The notes: a model not told the origin generated them from the sequence alone. Shown: positions 26,517 through 35,501, numbered from the stretch's first letter. The stretch is DNA of 64,000 bases from Streptomyces sp. SAI-127 (GCF_029894425.1 NZ_JARXYJ010000001.1:6964501-7028500), one strand, 5' to 3'. Translations and numbers: made by a program.

Positions 26517-27937
26517 CGCCGGATCCCTCCCTTGAGTCCCATGTCCGCCGTGACTGTGGTGTCGCTGTGCAGCAGGTCGAGCGCGAGCGCGGCGGTCCAG
26601 CTGAAGCCGGTCGCCCCGCAGGCCGCTCCGGTGTACGGGTCGACGTACTCCGCGAAGTCGGTGGTCCCGGCGAGCTCGAGGGCCGACTCCCGCAGCGCGT
26701 CGGCCCGTCGGTGCTCGTCGTGGGTGCGCAGCCCGCGCTCCAGCAGCCAGGCGGTGTTGAACCAGGCCGGGCCGCGCCAGTAGCGGTGCGGGTCGAAGGC
26801 CTCGCCGAGGAGGTCGTAGCTGGGGGGGAGGCGGGTGGTGGTGCCGAGGCCGAAGTGGGGGCCGGAGGCGGTCCGCACGACCGCCGTGACGATGTCCCGC
26901 GGGAGGCCGGGGAGCAGCAGGGGGAGCAGGCCGGAGACCCCGCGCTCGGGGATCAGGGTGCCGCGCCTGTCCTGGGCGGATCCTCGCAGGTCCCGGCACA
27001 GGAACATCCCGCTCGCCGGATCCCACAGCCGGTCCACCAGCGCCGCCGTCAGCCTTTCCGCGCGCGCGTGCCGGGCCGTGCCGGGCGCCCCCAGCTCCTC
27101 GGCGATCCGGGCGAGGGCGTGTTCGGAGGCGATGAGCAGGGCGTTGAAGGCGGGGTCCTCGACGGCGAACTCTCCGCCGCCGTCGGCGTATCCGGCGTCC
27201 CGGTAGTCCGTCGCCAGCCGCACGTACCGTCCGTAGTCCAGATCCGTCGGCCGGTCCTCGGCGGCTCCGTGGTCGAGGTCGGCGCGGCGGAAGGAGCGTG
27301 CCGGCGCCGGGGTGACGCGGGAGAGCGGGAGGTCCCAGGCGGGGCTGTTGTCCATACCCTGTTCCCAGGGGTGCACGACGGACGCGAGGCCGCCTCCGCC
27401 CAGGTCGCGGCGGTGCAGGAGGTAGCGGTGCCAGGCGGCCAGGCGTGGGTACATCCGGGCGAGGAAGCCGCGCGCACGGGACAGACCGGGGTCGGCGCGG
27501 TGGACCAGCCACACCGCCAGGGCGTGGACCGGTGGCTGCACGATGCCGGACGTCTGTACGGTGCGCGGGGCGCCCGCGGCGCGCCCCGCGGTCGAGGAGC
27601 GCCAGAAGTCGGGGCTCGGGAAGTACGCGTCGAGCGGTACGGAGGGGTTGAAGACGATGTGCGGGACGCGCCCGTCGCCCCACTGGGCCGCCAACAGCGT
27701 CTCCAGCTCGGTCTGGGCCCGCAGCGGGGAGAGGTGGCGCAGGCCGATCGCGATGAACGCGGAGTCCCAGGACCACTGGTGCGGGTACAGACCGCGCGAG
27801 GGCACGGTGGAGACGCCGGTCCAGTTGCCTTCCAGCACCCTCGCCGCCCTGACGTGCAGGGAATGTGACGAACCCGGCGGATCGTATGCGATCGAGCGCG
27901 CCGCGGAAGGGGTGATGAGCTGGGCAGTGCGATCCAC
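26513..27937 (-). CDS. MGH1-like (GH63-type) glycoside hydrolase
   Basis: 474 residues forming an (alpha/alpha)6 barrel: LYPHQWSWDSAFIAIGLRHL, VHPWEQGMDNSPAWD and YWRGPAWFNTAWLLERGL are the conserved active-site stretches of mannosylglycerate hydrolase-type or trehalase-like glycosidases, with acidic Asp and Glu residues in each. No signal peptide is present. The GTG start at 27937 follows GGGGAG; the frame extends far upstream but over the ROK gene on the other strand and has no conservation. It is first in an operon with the debranching enzyme. The substrate, perhaps a glucosylglycerate-like compatible solute or trehalose, is uncertain. Confidence 0.88.
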   Translation of the reverse strand: MDRTAQLITPSAARSIAYDPPGSSHSLHVRAARVLEGNWTGVSTVPSRGLYPHQWSWDSAFIAIGLRHLSPLRAQTELETLLAAQWGDGRVPHIVFNPSVPLDAYFPSPDFWRSSTAGRAAGAPRTVQTSGIVQPPVHALAVWLVHRADPGLSRARGFLARMYPRLAAWHRYLLHRRDLGGGGLASVVHPWEQGMDNSPAWDLPLSRVTPAPARSFRRADLDHGAAEDRPTDLDYGRYVRLATDYRDAGYADGGGEFAVEDPAFNALLIASEHALARIAEELGAPGTARHARAERLTAALVDRLWDPASGMFLCRDLRGSAQDRRGTLIPERGVSGLLPLLLPGLPRDIVTAVVRTASGPHFGLGTTTRLPPSYDLLGEAFDPHRYWRGPAWFNTAWLLERGLRTHDEHRRADALRESALELAGTTDFAEYVDPYTGAACGATGFSWTAALALDLLHSDTTVTADMGLKGGIRR

Positions 27938-27960
27938 TCGGGGCTCCCCGAAAGACGTGT

Positions 27961-28036
27961 GACCGAGCGGTTCGGTCAGGGCTACCGTAGGGTTACGTCT
28001 ATTTAACACGCAAAACTCAGAATGTAATGCAGAGTT
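27961..28036. promoter_or_regulatory. Two palindromes in the divergent glycosidase/ROK promoter
   Basis: GACCGA-N5-TCGGTC (27961-27977) lies near the glycosidase start, and AACTC-N13-GAGTT (28014-28036) near the ROK start, in an unusually A/T-rich gap. ROK regulators bind such spaced repeats, so these are the likely operators for control of both directions. Confidence 0.5.
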
Positions 28037-28057
28037 GAGAAACACAAGGGGGTGCGC

Positions 28058-29260
28058 ATGACCGGACGGAGTCAGACCGGCGCCGGAGATCTGCTCGAAC
28101 TGGTCCGCAGCGGGCGAGCCGTCACGCGCGGGGCGCTCCAGCAGGCCACCGGACTGTCCCGGGCGACCGTCGGCCAGCGCCTCGACCGGCTCTTCCGCGC
28201 GGGCTGGCTGCGCGAGGGCGCCGGAGGCCCCGTCGACTCCCCGCTGGGCGGCCGCCCCTCCATCACCCTGGAGTTCGACGACGCCCATGCCGTCGTCCTC
28301 GCCGCCGACCTGGAGACCCGGCACGCGCGCGCGTGCGTGCTGTCCCTGACCGGCGAGATCCTCGCGGAGCACAGCGGCACCCTGGTGATCGAGGACGGCC
28401 CGGACGCCGTGCTCGGCGAGCTCGGCCGCTGGTTCGCCGAGCTGCTGGAGAAGGCGGGACACCGTGCCGAGGAGGTCTGCGGGATCGGGCTCGCCGTGCC
28501 GGGCCCGGTCGACCTGGAGAGCGGCCGGGTGATCCAGCCGCCGATCATGCCCGGCTGGGACGGCTACGACATACGGAGCCGCCTGGCCGGAGCCTTCACC
28601 GAGCACACCGGGACCGGTCCGGTCCCCGTGCTCGTCGACAACGACGCCAACCTCATGGCGTACGGCGAACAGCGCACGGCCCACCCCGACTGCTCGGCGT
28701 TCGTGCTGGTCAAGGTCTCGACGGGCATCGGCGCCGGAGTCGTGGTCGACGGCTCGGTCTACCGGGGCATCGACGGCGGCGCGGGCGACCTCGGCCATAT
28801 CCGGGTCCCCGCGGGCGCGGAGGCGCTGTGCCGGTGCGGTTCCTACGGCTGTCTCGCCGCCGTCGCGAGCGGCGGTGCCGTGGCGCGGCGGCTGGCGGCG
28901 ACCGGGGTGCCGGCGGCCTCGGGCTCGGATGTGCGCGACCTGCTCGCGTCCGGGCATCCGGGGGCGGCGGCGCTCGCGCGCGAGGCGGGGCGGCAGGTCG
29001 GGGACGTGCTGGCGACCGTCGTGACCCTGCTGAACCCCGGGGTCCTGATGATCGCCGGCGATCTGGCCGGCACTCCCTTCCTCACGGGCGTCCGGGAGCT
29101 GCTGTACCAGCGGGCGCTGCCCCGCTCCACCGCCCGGCTGGAGGTCGTGACGTCGCGGCTGGGGGAGCGGGCCGGGCTGATCGGGGCGGGTGCACTGGTC
29201 GTGGAGCATCTGTACGCGCCCGAGCGGGTCGAGGAGAGGCTGCTGGCCATGGGCGTATGA
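28058..29260 (+). CDS. ROK family transcriptional regulator
   Basis: 400 residues. The winged helix-turn-helix is at about 22-45 (TRGALQQATGLSRATVGQRL). The ROK sugar-kinase-like domain follows with DNDANLMAYGE (Asp194 to Glu), STGIGAGVVVDG and the zinc-type motif CRCGSYGC (Cys258, Cys260, Cys265). The usual acidic residue after the last Cys is Ala, and the ATP-binding region is atypical, as expected for a regulator that senses a sugar rather than phosphorylating it. ATG 28058 follows AAGGGGG. Its TGA lies within a palindrome that recurs before ppdK. Confidence 0.92.
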   Translation: MTGRSQTGAGDLLELVRSGRAVTRGALQQATGLSRATVGQRLDRLFRAGWLREGAGGPVDSPLGGRPSITLEFDDAHAVVLAADLETRHARACVLSLTGEILAEHSGTLVIEDGPDAVLGELGRWFAELLEKAGHRAEEVCGIGLAVPGPVDLESGRVIQPPIMPGWDGYDIRSRLAGAFTEHTGTGPVPVLVDNDANLMAYGEQRTAHPDCSAFVLVKVSTGIGAGVVVDGSVYRGIDGGAGDLGHIRVPAGAEALCRCGSYGCLAAVASGGAVARRLAATGVPAASGSDVRDLLASGHPGAAALAREAGRQVGDVLATVVTLLNPGVLMIAGDLAGTPFLTGVRELLYQRALPRSTARLEVVTSRLGERAGLIGAGALVVEHLYAPERVEERLLAMGV

Positions 29261-29266
29261 CGCCCG
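29251..29266. repeat. 16-bp palindromic repeat, copy 1 (over the ROK stop codon)
   Basis: GGGCGTATGACGCCCG occurs here and again at 29580-29595. GGGCGT-atg-ACGCCC is a perfect 6-bp inverted repeat. A 16-bp exact match 329 bp apart is very unlikely by chance. Confidence 0.8.
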
Positions 29267-29359
29267 TGTTTCCGCCTCCGTTTCCGTCCGGATGCCCGTC
29301 CGCATGGTGAAATCCGGCGCCCTGTGGCAGCGTGATTCTCGCCACCCTTGAGAAGGGTG

Positions 29360-29375
29360 CCGCTCGGATGAGCGG
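29360..29375. repeat. CCGCTC-N4-GAGCGG palindrome, copy 1
   Basis: CCGCTCGGATGAGCGG; a copy with a single change (CCGCTCGAATGAGCGG) lies at 29461-29476, 101 bp on. Another hairpin, CACCCTT-gag-AAGGGTG (29343-29359), abuts it. The pair flanks the terminator at 29398-29426. Unknown role. Confidence 0.65.
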
Positions 29376-29397
29376 ATCTTGGGCGACTGCACTTCTC

Positions 29398-29426
29398 CAA
29401 GGGGTGGCACTGAGTGCCACCCCTTG
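29398..29426 (+). terminator. Strong hairpin downstream of the ROK gene
   Basis: A perfect 13-bp stem, CAAGGGGTGGCAC with its complement, closed by a TGA triloop. It has no long T-run, but the stem is very stable. It most likely ends the ROK transcript or insulates ppdK. Confidence 0.7.
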
Positions 29427-29460
29427 ATCGTTCATCGATCGAAATCAGGCGTGCGAATAG

Positions 29461-29476
29461 CCGCTCGAATGAGCGG
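29461..29476. repeat. CCGCTC-N4-GAGCGG palindrome, copy 2
   Basis: CCGCTCGAATGAGCGG, one base different from the copy at 29360-29375. It lies about 200 bp before ppdK and may be an operator. Confidence 0.6.
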
Positions 29477-29579
29477 TTAGGAGGGTCTGTGGGGGTTGCC
29501 GCGTTCAAGAAGTGAAAACATCCGCCGTGTGTCGCTTGCCAAGCTTTGACTTTCGATCCGCTGGCGGACGACTGGTTAC

Positions 29580-29595
29580 GGGCGTATGACGCCCG
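29580..29595. repeat. 16-bp palindromic repeat, copy 2 (upstream of ppdK)
   Basis: Exact copy of GGGCGTATGACGCCCG at 29251-29266, now 84 bp before the ppdK start. Its centre can form a small hairpin. Confidence 0.8.
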
Positions 29596-29603
29596 AGTAG
29601 ACG

Positions 29604-29628
29604 TACCCAGACGCCTTCGATCTGGGTA
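29604..29628. promoter_or_regulatory. TACCCAGA-N9-TCTGGGTA inverted repeat before ppdK
   Basis: Perfect 8-bp arms separated by 9 nt, ending 50 nt before the ppdK GTG. It could be an operator at the ppdK promoter or a leader hairpin. Confidence 0.6.
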
Positions 29629-29678
29629 TGTTCCTCGCCGTCAGGGCAGCCACCGCGTCCTCGAGGGAGTCGAGACCC

Positions 29679-32399
29679 GTGTCGGAAAACAAAGAACCCC
29701 ACGTAGCTAAGTTCGTCTACGACTTCACCGAGGGAAACAAGGACCTCAAGGACCTCCTGGGTGGCAAGGGCGCGAACCTCGCCGAGATGACCAACCTGGG
29801 ACTCCCCGTTCCCCCCGGCTTCACCATCACGACGGAAGCCTGCAAGGTCTACCTGGACAGCGGCGAGGAGCCCGCGGCACTGCGTGACGAGGTGAGTGCG
29901 CACCTCGACGCGCTGGAGCAGCGCATGGCCAAGAAGCTCGGCCAGGCCGACGACCCGCTGCTCGTCTCGGTCCGCTCCGGCGCGAAGTTCTCGATGCCGG
30001 GAATGATGGACACGGTCCTGAACATCGGTCTCTCCGACAAGTCGGTCCAGGGGCTCGCCAAGCAGGCCGGCGACGACCGTTTCGCCTGGGACTCCTACCG
30101 ACGGCTCATCCAGATGTTCGGCAAGACCGTCCTCGGCGTCGACGGCGACCTCTTCGAGGAGGCCCTCGAGAAGGCCAAGGAGGTCAAGAAGGTCACGGTC
30201 GACACCGACCTGGAGGCCGCCGACCTCAAGAAGCTCGTCACCGCCTTCAAGAAGATCGTCAAGAAGGAGGCGGGCCGGGACTTCCCGCAGGACCCGCGCG
30301 AGCAGATGGACCTCGCCATCCACGCGGTCTTCGACTCCTGGAACACCGACCGCGCCAAGCTCTACCGCCGCCAGGAGCGCATCCCCGGCGACCTGGGCAC
30401 CGCGGTCAACGTCTGCTCGATGGTCTTCGGCAACCTCGGCCCGGACTCCGGCACCGGCGTCGCGTTCACCCGTGACCCCGCCTCCGGCCACCAGGGCGTC
30501 TACGGCGACTACCTCCAGAACGCCCAGGGCGAGGACGTCGTCGCGGGCATCCGCAACACCGTCCCGCTCGCGGAGCTGGAGCAGATCGACAAGAAGTCGT
30601 ACGACCAGCTGATGCAGATCATGGAGACGCTGGAGAACCACTACAAGGACCTCTGCGACATCGAGTTCACCATCGAGCGCGGTCAGCTGTGGATGCTCCA
30701 GACCCGGGTCGGCAAGCGCACGGCGGGCGCGGCCTTCCGGATCGCGACCCAGCTGGTGGACCAGGGCCTGATCGACGAGGCCGAGGCGCTCCAGCGCGTC
30801 ACCGGCGCCCAGCTCGCCCAGCTGATGTTCCCCCGCTTCGACGAGAACACCAAGGTCGCGCAGGTCGGCCGGGGCATCGCGGCCTCGCCGGGCGCGGCCG
30901 TCGGCAAGGCGGTGTTCGACTCGTACACCGCGGTGAAGTGGTCGCGTTCGGGCGAGAAGGTCATCCTCGTCCGCCGTGAGACCAACCCCGACGACCTCGA
31001 CGGCATGATCGCGGCCGAGGGCATCCTGACCTCGCGCGGCGGCAAGACCTCCCACGCGGCCGTGGTCGCGCGCGGCATGGGCAAGACCTGTGTCTGCGGC
31101 GCGGAGGAGCTGGAGGTCGACACCAAGCGGCGCCGGATGACGGTCCCGGGCGGACACGTCGTCGAGGAAGGCGACCTGATCTCCATCGACGGCTCGTCCG
31201 GCAAGGTCTACCTGGGCGAGGTCCCGGTCGTGCCGTCGCCGGTCGTGGAGTACTTCGAGGGCCGGATGCACGCGGGCGCCAACGACGCCGACGAGCTGGT
31301 CGAGGCCGTGCACCGGATCATGGCGTTCGCGGACCGCAAGCGGCGCCTGCGGGTGCGCGCGAACGCGGACAACGCCGAGGACGCGATGCGGGCGCGGCGC
31401 TTCGGCGCCCAGGGCATCGGCCTCTGCCGTACCGAGCACATGTTCCTCGGCGACCGCCGCGAGCTCGTCGAGCGGCTGATCCTGGCCGACACGGAGACCG
31501 AGCGCGAGGAGTCGCTGAAGGCGCTGCTCCCGCTGCAGAAGCAGGACTTCGTGGAGCTGTTCTCGGCGATGGACGGGCTGCCGGTGACGGTACGGCTGCT
31601 GGACCCGCCGCTGCACGAGTTCCTGCCCGACATCACCGAACTCTCGGTCCGCGTGGCGTTGGCGGAGTCCCGTCAGGAGCCGCACGAGAACGAACTGCGG
31701 CTGCTCCAGGCCGTGCACCGGTTGCACGAGCAGAACCCCATGCTGGGCCTGCGCGGAGTGCGCCTCGGCCTGGTCATCCCCGGCCTGTTCACCATGCAGG
31801 TCCGCGCGATCGCGGAGGCGGCGGCCGAACGGAAGAACGCCAAGGGCGACCCGCGCGCGGAGATCATGATCCCGCTGGTGGGCACGGTCCAGGAGCTGGA
31901 GATCGTCCGCGAGGAGGCCGACCAGGTCGTCGCGGAGGTCGAGGCGGCCACGGGTGTGGAGCTGAAGCTGTCGATCGGCACGATGATCGAGCTCCCGCGT
32001 GCCGCGCTGACCGCCGGTCAGATCGCGGAGGCCGCGGAGTTCTTCTCCTTCGGCACCAACGACCTCACCCAGACGGTGTGGGGCTTCAGCCGGGACGACG
32101 TGGAGGCGAGCTTCTTCACGGCCTACCTGGAGAAGGGCATCTTCGGGGTCTCCCCGTTCGAGACGATCGACAAGGACGGCGTGGGCTCCCTGGTGAAGCT
32201 CGCCGCCGAGGCGGGCCGCAAGACCCGCCCCGACCTCAAGCTCGGTGTCTGCGGCGAGCACGGCGGCGACCCGGAGTCGGTCCACTTCTTCCACGAGGTG
32301 GGTCTGGACTACGTCTCCTGCTCCCCGTTCCGCATCCCGGTGGCCCGCCTCGAGGCGGGGCGCGCGGCGATCACGGCGAACGGCAGCGACCACCGGTAG
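29679..32399 (+). CDS. ppdK: Pyruvate, phosphate dikinase
   Basis: 906 residues, the normal length. It interconverts pyruvate, ATP and phosphate with phosphoenolpyruvate, AMP and diphosphate. The ATP-grasp domain begins KFVYDFTEGNKDLKDLLGGK. The swivelling phosphohistidine domain has the active His459 in GGKTSHAAVVARGMGK. The C-terminal PEP/pyruvate barrel has FFSFGTNDLTQ and catalytic Cys858 in GVCGEHGGDP. GTG 29679 was chosen for its GAGGGAG upstream and the usual MSENKEPHVAKFVYDF start. A strong terminator follows. No regulatory PDRP-like gene is nearby. Confidence 0.97.
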   Translation: MSENKEPHVAKFVYDFTEGNKDLKDLLGGKGANLAEMTNLGLPVPPGFTITTEACKVYLDSGEEPAALRDEVSAHLDALEQRMAKKLGQADDPLLVSVRSGAKFSMPGMMDTVLNIGLSDKSVQGLAKQAGDDRFAWDSYRRLIQMFGKTVLGVDGDLFEEALEKAKEVKKVTVDTDLEAADLKKLVTAFKKIVKKEAGRDFPQDPREQMDLAIHAVFDSWNTDRAKLYRRQERIPGDLGTAVNVCSMVFGNLGPDSGTGVAFTRDPASGHQGVYGDYLQNAQGEDVVAGIRNTVPLAELEQIDKKSYDQLMQIMETLENHYKDLCDIEFTIERGQLWMLQTRVGKRTAGAAFRIATQLVDQGLIDEAEALQRVTGAQLAQLMFPRFDENTKVAQVGRGIAASPGAAVGKAVFDSYTAVKWSRSGEKVILVRRETNPDDLDGMIAAEGILTSRGGKTSHAAVVARGMGKTCVCGAEELEVDTKRRRMTVPGGHVVEEGDLISIDGSSGKVYLGEVPVVPSPVVEYFEGRMHAGANDADELVEAVHRIMAFADRKRRLRVRANADNAEDAMRARRFGAQGIGLCRTEHMFLGDRRELVERLILADTETEREESLKALLPLQKQDFVELFSAMDGLPVTVRLLDPPLHEFLPDITELSVRVALAESRQEPHENELRLLQAVHRLHEQNPMLGLRGVRLGLVIPGLFTMQVRAIAEAAAERKNAKGDPRAEIMIPLVGTVQELEIVREEADQVVAEVEAATGVELKLSIGTMIELPRAALTAGQIAEAAEFFSFGTNDLTQTVWGFSRDDVEASFFTAYLEKGIFGVSPFETIDKDGVGSLVKLAAEAGRKTRPDLKLGVCGEHGGDPESVHFFHEVGLDYVSCSPFRIPVARLEAGRAAITANGSDHR

Positions 32400-32482
32400 G
32401 GCCCCTGACGGCCCCGGAACCCCGGATCCGCCGCCCGTCCCCGACCCTCATCCGATGGGCGGCGGCTCCGGATCACGAAGAG

Positions 32483-32517
32483 AGGGCGGCACCCTTGTGC
32501 GGGGGTGCCGCCCTTTC
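32483..32517 (+). terminator. Rho-independent terminator of ppdK
   Basis: The 12-bp stem AGGGCGGCACCC with its complement (32503-32514), 8-nt loop, followed by TTT. It lies about 85 nt after the ppdK stop and before the convergent Excalibur gene, which it could also serve. Confidence 0.85.
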
Positions 32518-32553
32518 GTTCGCGGCTGAGGTAGCGAGCCCGTTGCCGGAGGC

Positions 32554-33033
32554 TCAGCTGTCGCAGGCCACTCCGTCGTTGTCGCGGTCCAGGTGGGAGG
32601 CGTAGCCCGGCTCGCCCCGGTGGATGGGTGCGGCGCCGGCGGCGCGGGCCTCGGAGCAGTTGGCGTAGTAGACGCTGCCGGGGTCCGGATCGGAGCCGGT
32701 GTCCGCCTCGGCCTGTGCCGTGACCGTCCTGGTGACCTTGACCGTCTTCGTGGCGGTCACCGTGGCCGCCGGTTCCGGTTCGGCCGTCGCCGTCGCCGTC
32801 GCCGTGGTCGTCGCTGTCACGGTCACCGTCGGCTGCGGCTTGGCGGCGGCCGGCTTCGCGTCGCTCGCCGTCTTGTCCGGGTCGCCGCTGCCTATGCCGA
32901 CGCCGAGGAAGAGCGCGAGCGCGAGGGCGGGCAGGACGTACCGCTTCCGGGCCCACTTGGGCGCGGGCCGGGAAGCGGGCGCCGGGGTCGGCGGCCACGG
33001 CGGCGCGGGCTGATTGTTGTACGGGTTGGCCAT
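32554..33033 (-). CDS. Excalibur calcium-binding domain protein, membrane-anchored
   Basis: 159 residues. The Pro-rich cytoplasmic N-terminus (1-30) precedes one membrane helix (about 32-48), a Thr/Val/Ala-rich extracellular linker (66-108) and a C-terminal Excalibur domain (122-159). This has two conserved cysteines (126 and 157) and the EF-hand-like loop DRDNDGVAC. Excalibur domains bind calcium in surface proteins. ATG 33033 has a G-rich ribosome-binding site. The exact function is unknown. Confidence 0.88.
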   Translation of the reverse strand: MANPYNNQPAPPWPPTPAPASRPAPKWARKRYVLPALALALFLGVGIGSGDPDKTASDAKPAAAKPQPTVTVTATTTATATATAEPEPAATVTATKTVKVTRTVTAQAEADTGSDPDPGSVYYANCSEARAAGAAPIHRGEPGYASHLDRDNDGVACDS

Positions 33034-33160
33034 GTCGTCCCCCTGGAGGTGTTACGTGAGGGGATGACCGTATTGCCGACGTCGCGGTTGTGGAGGTGAA
33101 GTGTTCATTCCGTGACCATTACATGTCAGACGGCGTTACGTCCGGAATGGCCCTGTCGCT

Positions 33161-34660
33161 TCATACGGGATGCCGCCCGACGAACTCCCGCTCGTCCCCC
33201 ACCGGCACCCGCAGCGTCGGCGTCTCCCTGCGCCGCCCGCCCGGCCTCCCAGGACCCATCGTCGGTCCCTGTGCCGACGGCAGCCGGACCACCGCGTCCA
33301 GTCCGCCCGTCGCCGCCGCGTGCAGACTCGCCTCGCCGCCGCTCGCGTGGGCCAGCCGCTGGACCAGGGCGAGTCCCAGACCGGTGCCGCCCTTGGGGGC
33401 GCCCGGTGCGCGCCAGAACCGGTCGAAGGCGCGGGCGCGCTGGTCGGCCGTCATGCCGGGGCCCTCGTCGGTGACGTGCAGGTCCACCCAGCCGGGGCGG
33501 AGGGCGCGGCGGGACGGGGCGTGAGGGCGGAGTTCCACGGTCACCGTGCTGCCGGCCGGCGACGCGCGCAGCGCGTTGGAGAGGAGGTTGTCCAGGATCT
33601 GCTCCACGGCGCCCGGGAGCGCGAGGACCGGGCCCCCGCTGCCCGCGAACAGGACCAGCGAGACACCCTGCCGGCCGTAGAGCGGCAGCCAGGTGCGGTG
33701 CCGCTCCGCGCAGACCTCGCCGACGTCCACCAGGCCCCGCGTCGCCGCGTGTTCCTCCAGCCGGGCCATCGCGAGGAGCCCCTCCACCATCCGGGCCAGC
33801 CGGTCGGTCTCCGTCACGGCCGCGGTCAGGCTGCCCCGGCCGCGCGCCGACACGCTGGGCTCCAGGTTCTCCAGCCGCAGCCGGAGCGCGGCCAGCGGCG
33901 TCTTGAGCTGGTGCGAGGCCTCGCCCGCGAAGGAGCGCTGAGCGTCGAGAAGATGGGCGAGCCGGGCCGCCGTACGGTTGAACGCGGCGGCCAGACTGCG
34001 TACTTCGGGCGGCCCCTTGGTCACCGCCACCGGCGTCACGCGGCCTCCGTCGGCCAACTCGTGTGTGGCCCGCTCCAGTTCACGGATGGGGCGGCCGGTC
34101 CAGCGCGCGATGCCGAAGCCCACCAGGACGACGGCCGTGAGGACACCGAGCCCGCCGAGGGCGAGCAGCAGCCACACGTGGTGGACGCGCTCGTGCACCA
34201 TCCGGGTGGGGACCGTCAGCCACACGGCGCCCTGAGTGCCGTGGCCCATGGGTGCGGCGACCGACAGGTACTCGACCCCGCCGATCGTGGAGGTGCGCAC
34301 GTCCGCCGTCGACGCGCCCCGCAGCGCCGCCACGATGCCCGGTCGCGAGGCCAGGGCGGCGGACGCCTTCCCGGACAGCGGGTGCGAGGAGGCCAGCAGC
34401 GCGCCCGCCCCGTCCACGACGACCACCTTCCCGCCGATGCGCGCGGCACAGTGCACCACCCGCTCGGGCAGGTCCCGTTCCGCGCGGCCCGTCTCCAGTG
34501 CCAGCGCCGCGTACGCGGAGACCGACTCGGCCTCGTCCCGCGCGGCGCCCACCACCCGCTCCCGCTCGCCGCGTGAGTACACGAACCCCAGCGGGATCTC
34601 CAGGCAGAGCAGCACCAGGGCGGCCAGAGTGAGATAGCTGAGCAGGATCCGGCGCGTCAT
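33161..34660 (-). CDS. Two-component sensor histidine kinase
   Basis: 499 residues. Two membrane helices (about 7-28 and 162-184) flank an extracellular sensor domain. HAMP (185-240) is followed by the HisKA domain with phospho-accepting His250 in GEASHQLKTPLAALR and an HATPase_c domain with NLLSNALRASP (N box), DEGPGM (G1) and GGTGLGLALVQ (G2). The tail beyond the ATPase is about 35 residues, Arg/Gly/Pro-rich. Its ATG overlaps the response regulator stop as ATGA. The signal is unknown. Confidence 0.94.
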   Translation of the reverse strand: MTRRILLSYLTLAALVLLCLEIPLGFVYSRGERERVVGAARDEAESVSAYAALALETGRAERDLPERVVHCAARIGGKVVVVDGAGALLASSHPLSGKASAALASRPGIVAALRGASTADVRTSTIGGVEYLSVAAPMGHGTQGAVWLTVPTRMVHERVHHVWLLLALGGLGVLTAVVLVGFGIARWTGRPIRELERATHELADGGRVTPVAVTKGPPEVRSLAAAFNRTAARLAHLLDAQRSFAGEASHQLKTPLAALRLRLENLEPSVSARGRGSLTAAVTETDRLARMVEGLLAMARLEEHAATRGLVDVGEVCAERHRTWLPLYGRQGVSLVLFAGSGGPVLALPGAVEQILDNLLSNALRASPAGSTVTVELRPHAPSRRALRPGWVDLHVTDEGPGMTADQRARAFDRFWRAPGAPKGGTGLGLALVQRLAHASGGEASLHAAATGGLDAVVRLPSAQGPTMGPGRPGGRRRETPTLRVPVGDEREFVGRHPV

Positions 34661-35361
34661 GCCGGCCCGGCCGGTCCGGTGTGCACCGCCAGCCGGAAGC
34701 CGACCCCGCGCAGCGTCTGGATCCAGGCCGGATGTCCCAACTTCCGTCGCAGCGAAGCGACATGGACGTCCAGCGTCTTCGTCGGACCTTCGTAGAACGG
34801 GTCCCAGACCCGGTCCAGGATCTGCTGCCGGGAGTAGACCGCGCCCGGGTCCTCGGTGAGCAGCGCGAGCAGGTCGAACTCCTTGGGAGTGAGCGGGACT
34901 TGGGCCTCGCCGACCCAGACCTGCCGGGTACGGCGGTCCACGGCGAGCGGACCGGGTTCGGGCGCGGGCGCCGCCGCGGCAGGCGGGACGGCGGCCCCCT
35001 GCGTGCGCCGCGTCCGCCGGGTCACGGCCCGTACCCGGGCCACCAACTCCCTTACGCTGAACGGCTTCGCCAGATAGTCGTCGGCGCCGAGCTCCAGGCC
35101 CAGCACCCGGTCGGCCTCCTCCCCGCGCGCACTGAGGATGACGATCGGGACGTCGGAGACCTCACGGATGCCCCGGCAGACGTCGATGCCGTCCATGTCC
35201 GGCAGCCCCAGGTCCAGGAGTACGACATCGCCGTACGGCGCTCTCAGCCCCTCGGTGCCGGTGGTCACGTGATCGACCGTCAGGCCGAAGTGCCCGAGGC
35301 CCTCGGCCAGGGGTTCGGCGATCGTCTCGTCGTCCTCGATGAGCAGCACGCGCAGGCCCAT
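34657..35361 (-). CDS. OmpR/PhoB-type response regulator
   Basis: 234 residues. The receiver domain has the acidic pair in IEDDE, phospho-accepting Asp50 (VVLLDLGLPDMDG) and Lys in AKPFSVREL. A Pro/Ala-rich linker joins the winged-helix DNA-binding domain (LTPKEFDLLALL to VRGVGFRL-type ending). ATG 35361 is preferred; a GTG 18 nt upstream is in frame. It is the partner of the histidine kinase immediately downstream. The target genes cannot be read from here; the divergent carbonic anhydrase/SulP operon is a possibility. Confidence 0.94.
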   Translation of the reverse strand: MGLRVLLIEDDETIAEPLAEGLGHFGLTVDHVTTGTEGLRAPYGDVVLLDLGLPDMDGIDVCRGIREVSDVPIVILSARGEEADRVLGLELGADDYLAKPFSVRELVARVRAVTRRTRRTQGAAVPPAAAAPAPEPGPLAVDRRTRQVWVGEAQVPLTPKEFDLLALLTEDPGAVYSRQQILDRVWDPFYEGPTKTLDVHVASLRRKLGHPAWIQTLRGVGFRLAVHTGPAGPA

Positions 35362-35501
35362 ACGTCTTATCTCTCCCACCCGAATTCATATTCTCTGCCC
35401 TGTGCCCGACACGCTACAAGAAGCAGGCGCGTACCGGGAGTCGGGAAAAAGAATGTCCTGCTTCTGGCCGCGCTCTGGCCCGCTTTTAACCTTCGTCTGT
35501 A

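Noticed and set aside
26517..27776. N-terminal extension of the debranching-type enzyme upstream of 26516
   Set aside because: The extension lies over the MGH1-like gene in another frame; the debranching N-terminal domain begins at MTDRHHLLVHGG, overlapping the upstream stop as ATGA.
29505..32393. 962-residue minus-strand open frame antisense to ppdK
   Set aside because: High GC leaves antisense frames open; ppdK is certain and the antisense product shows no known fold.
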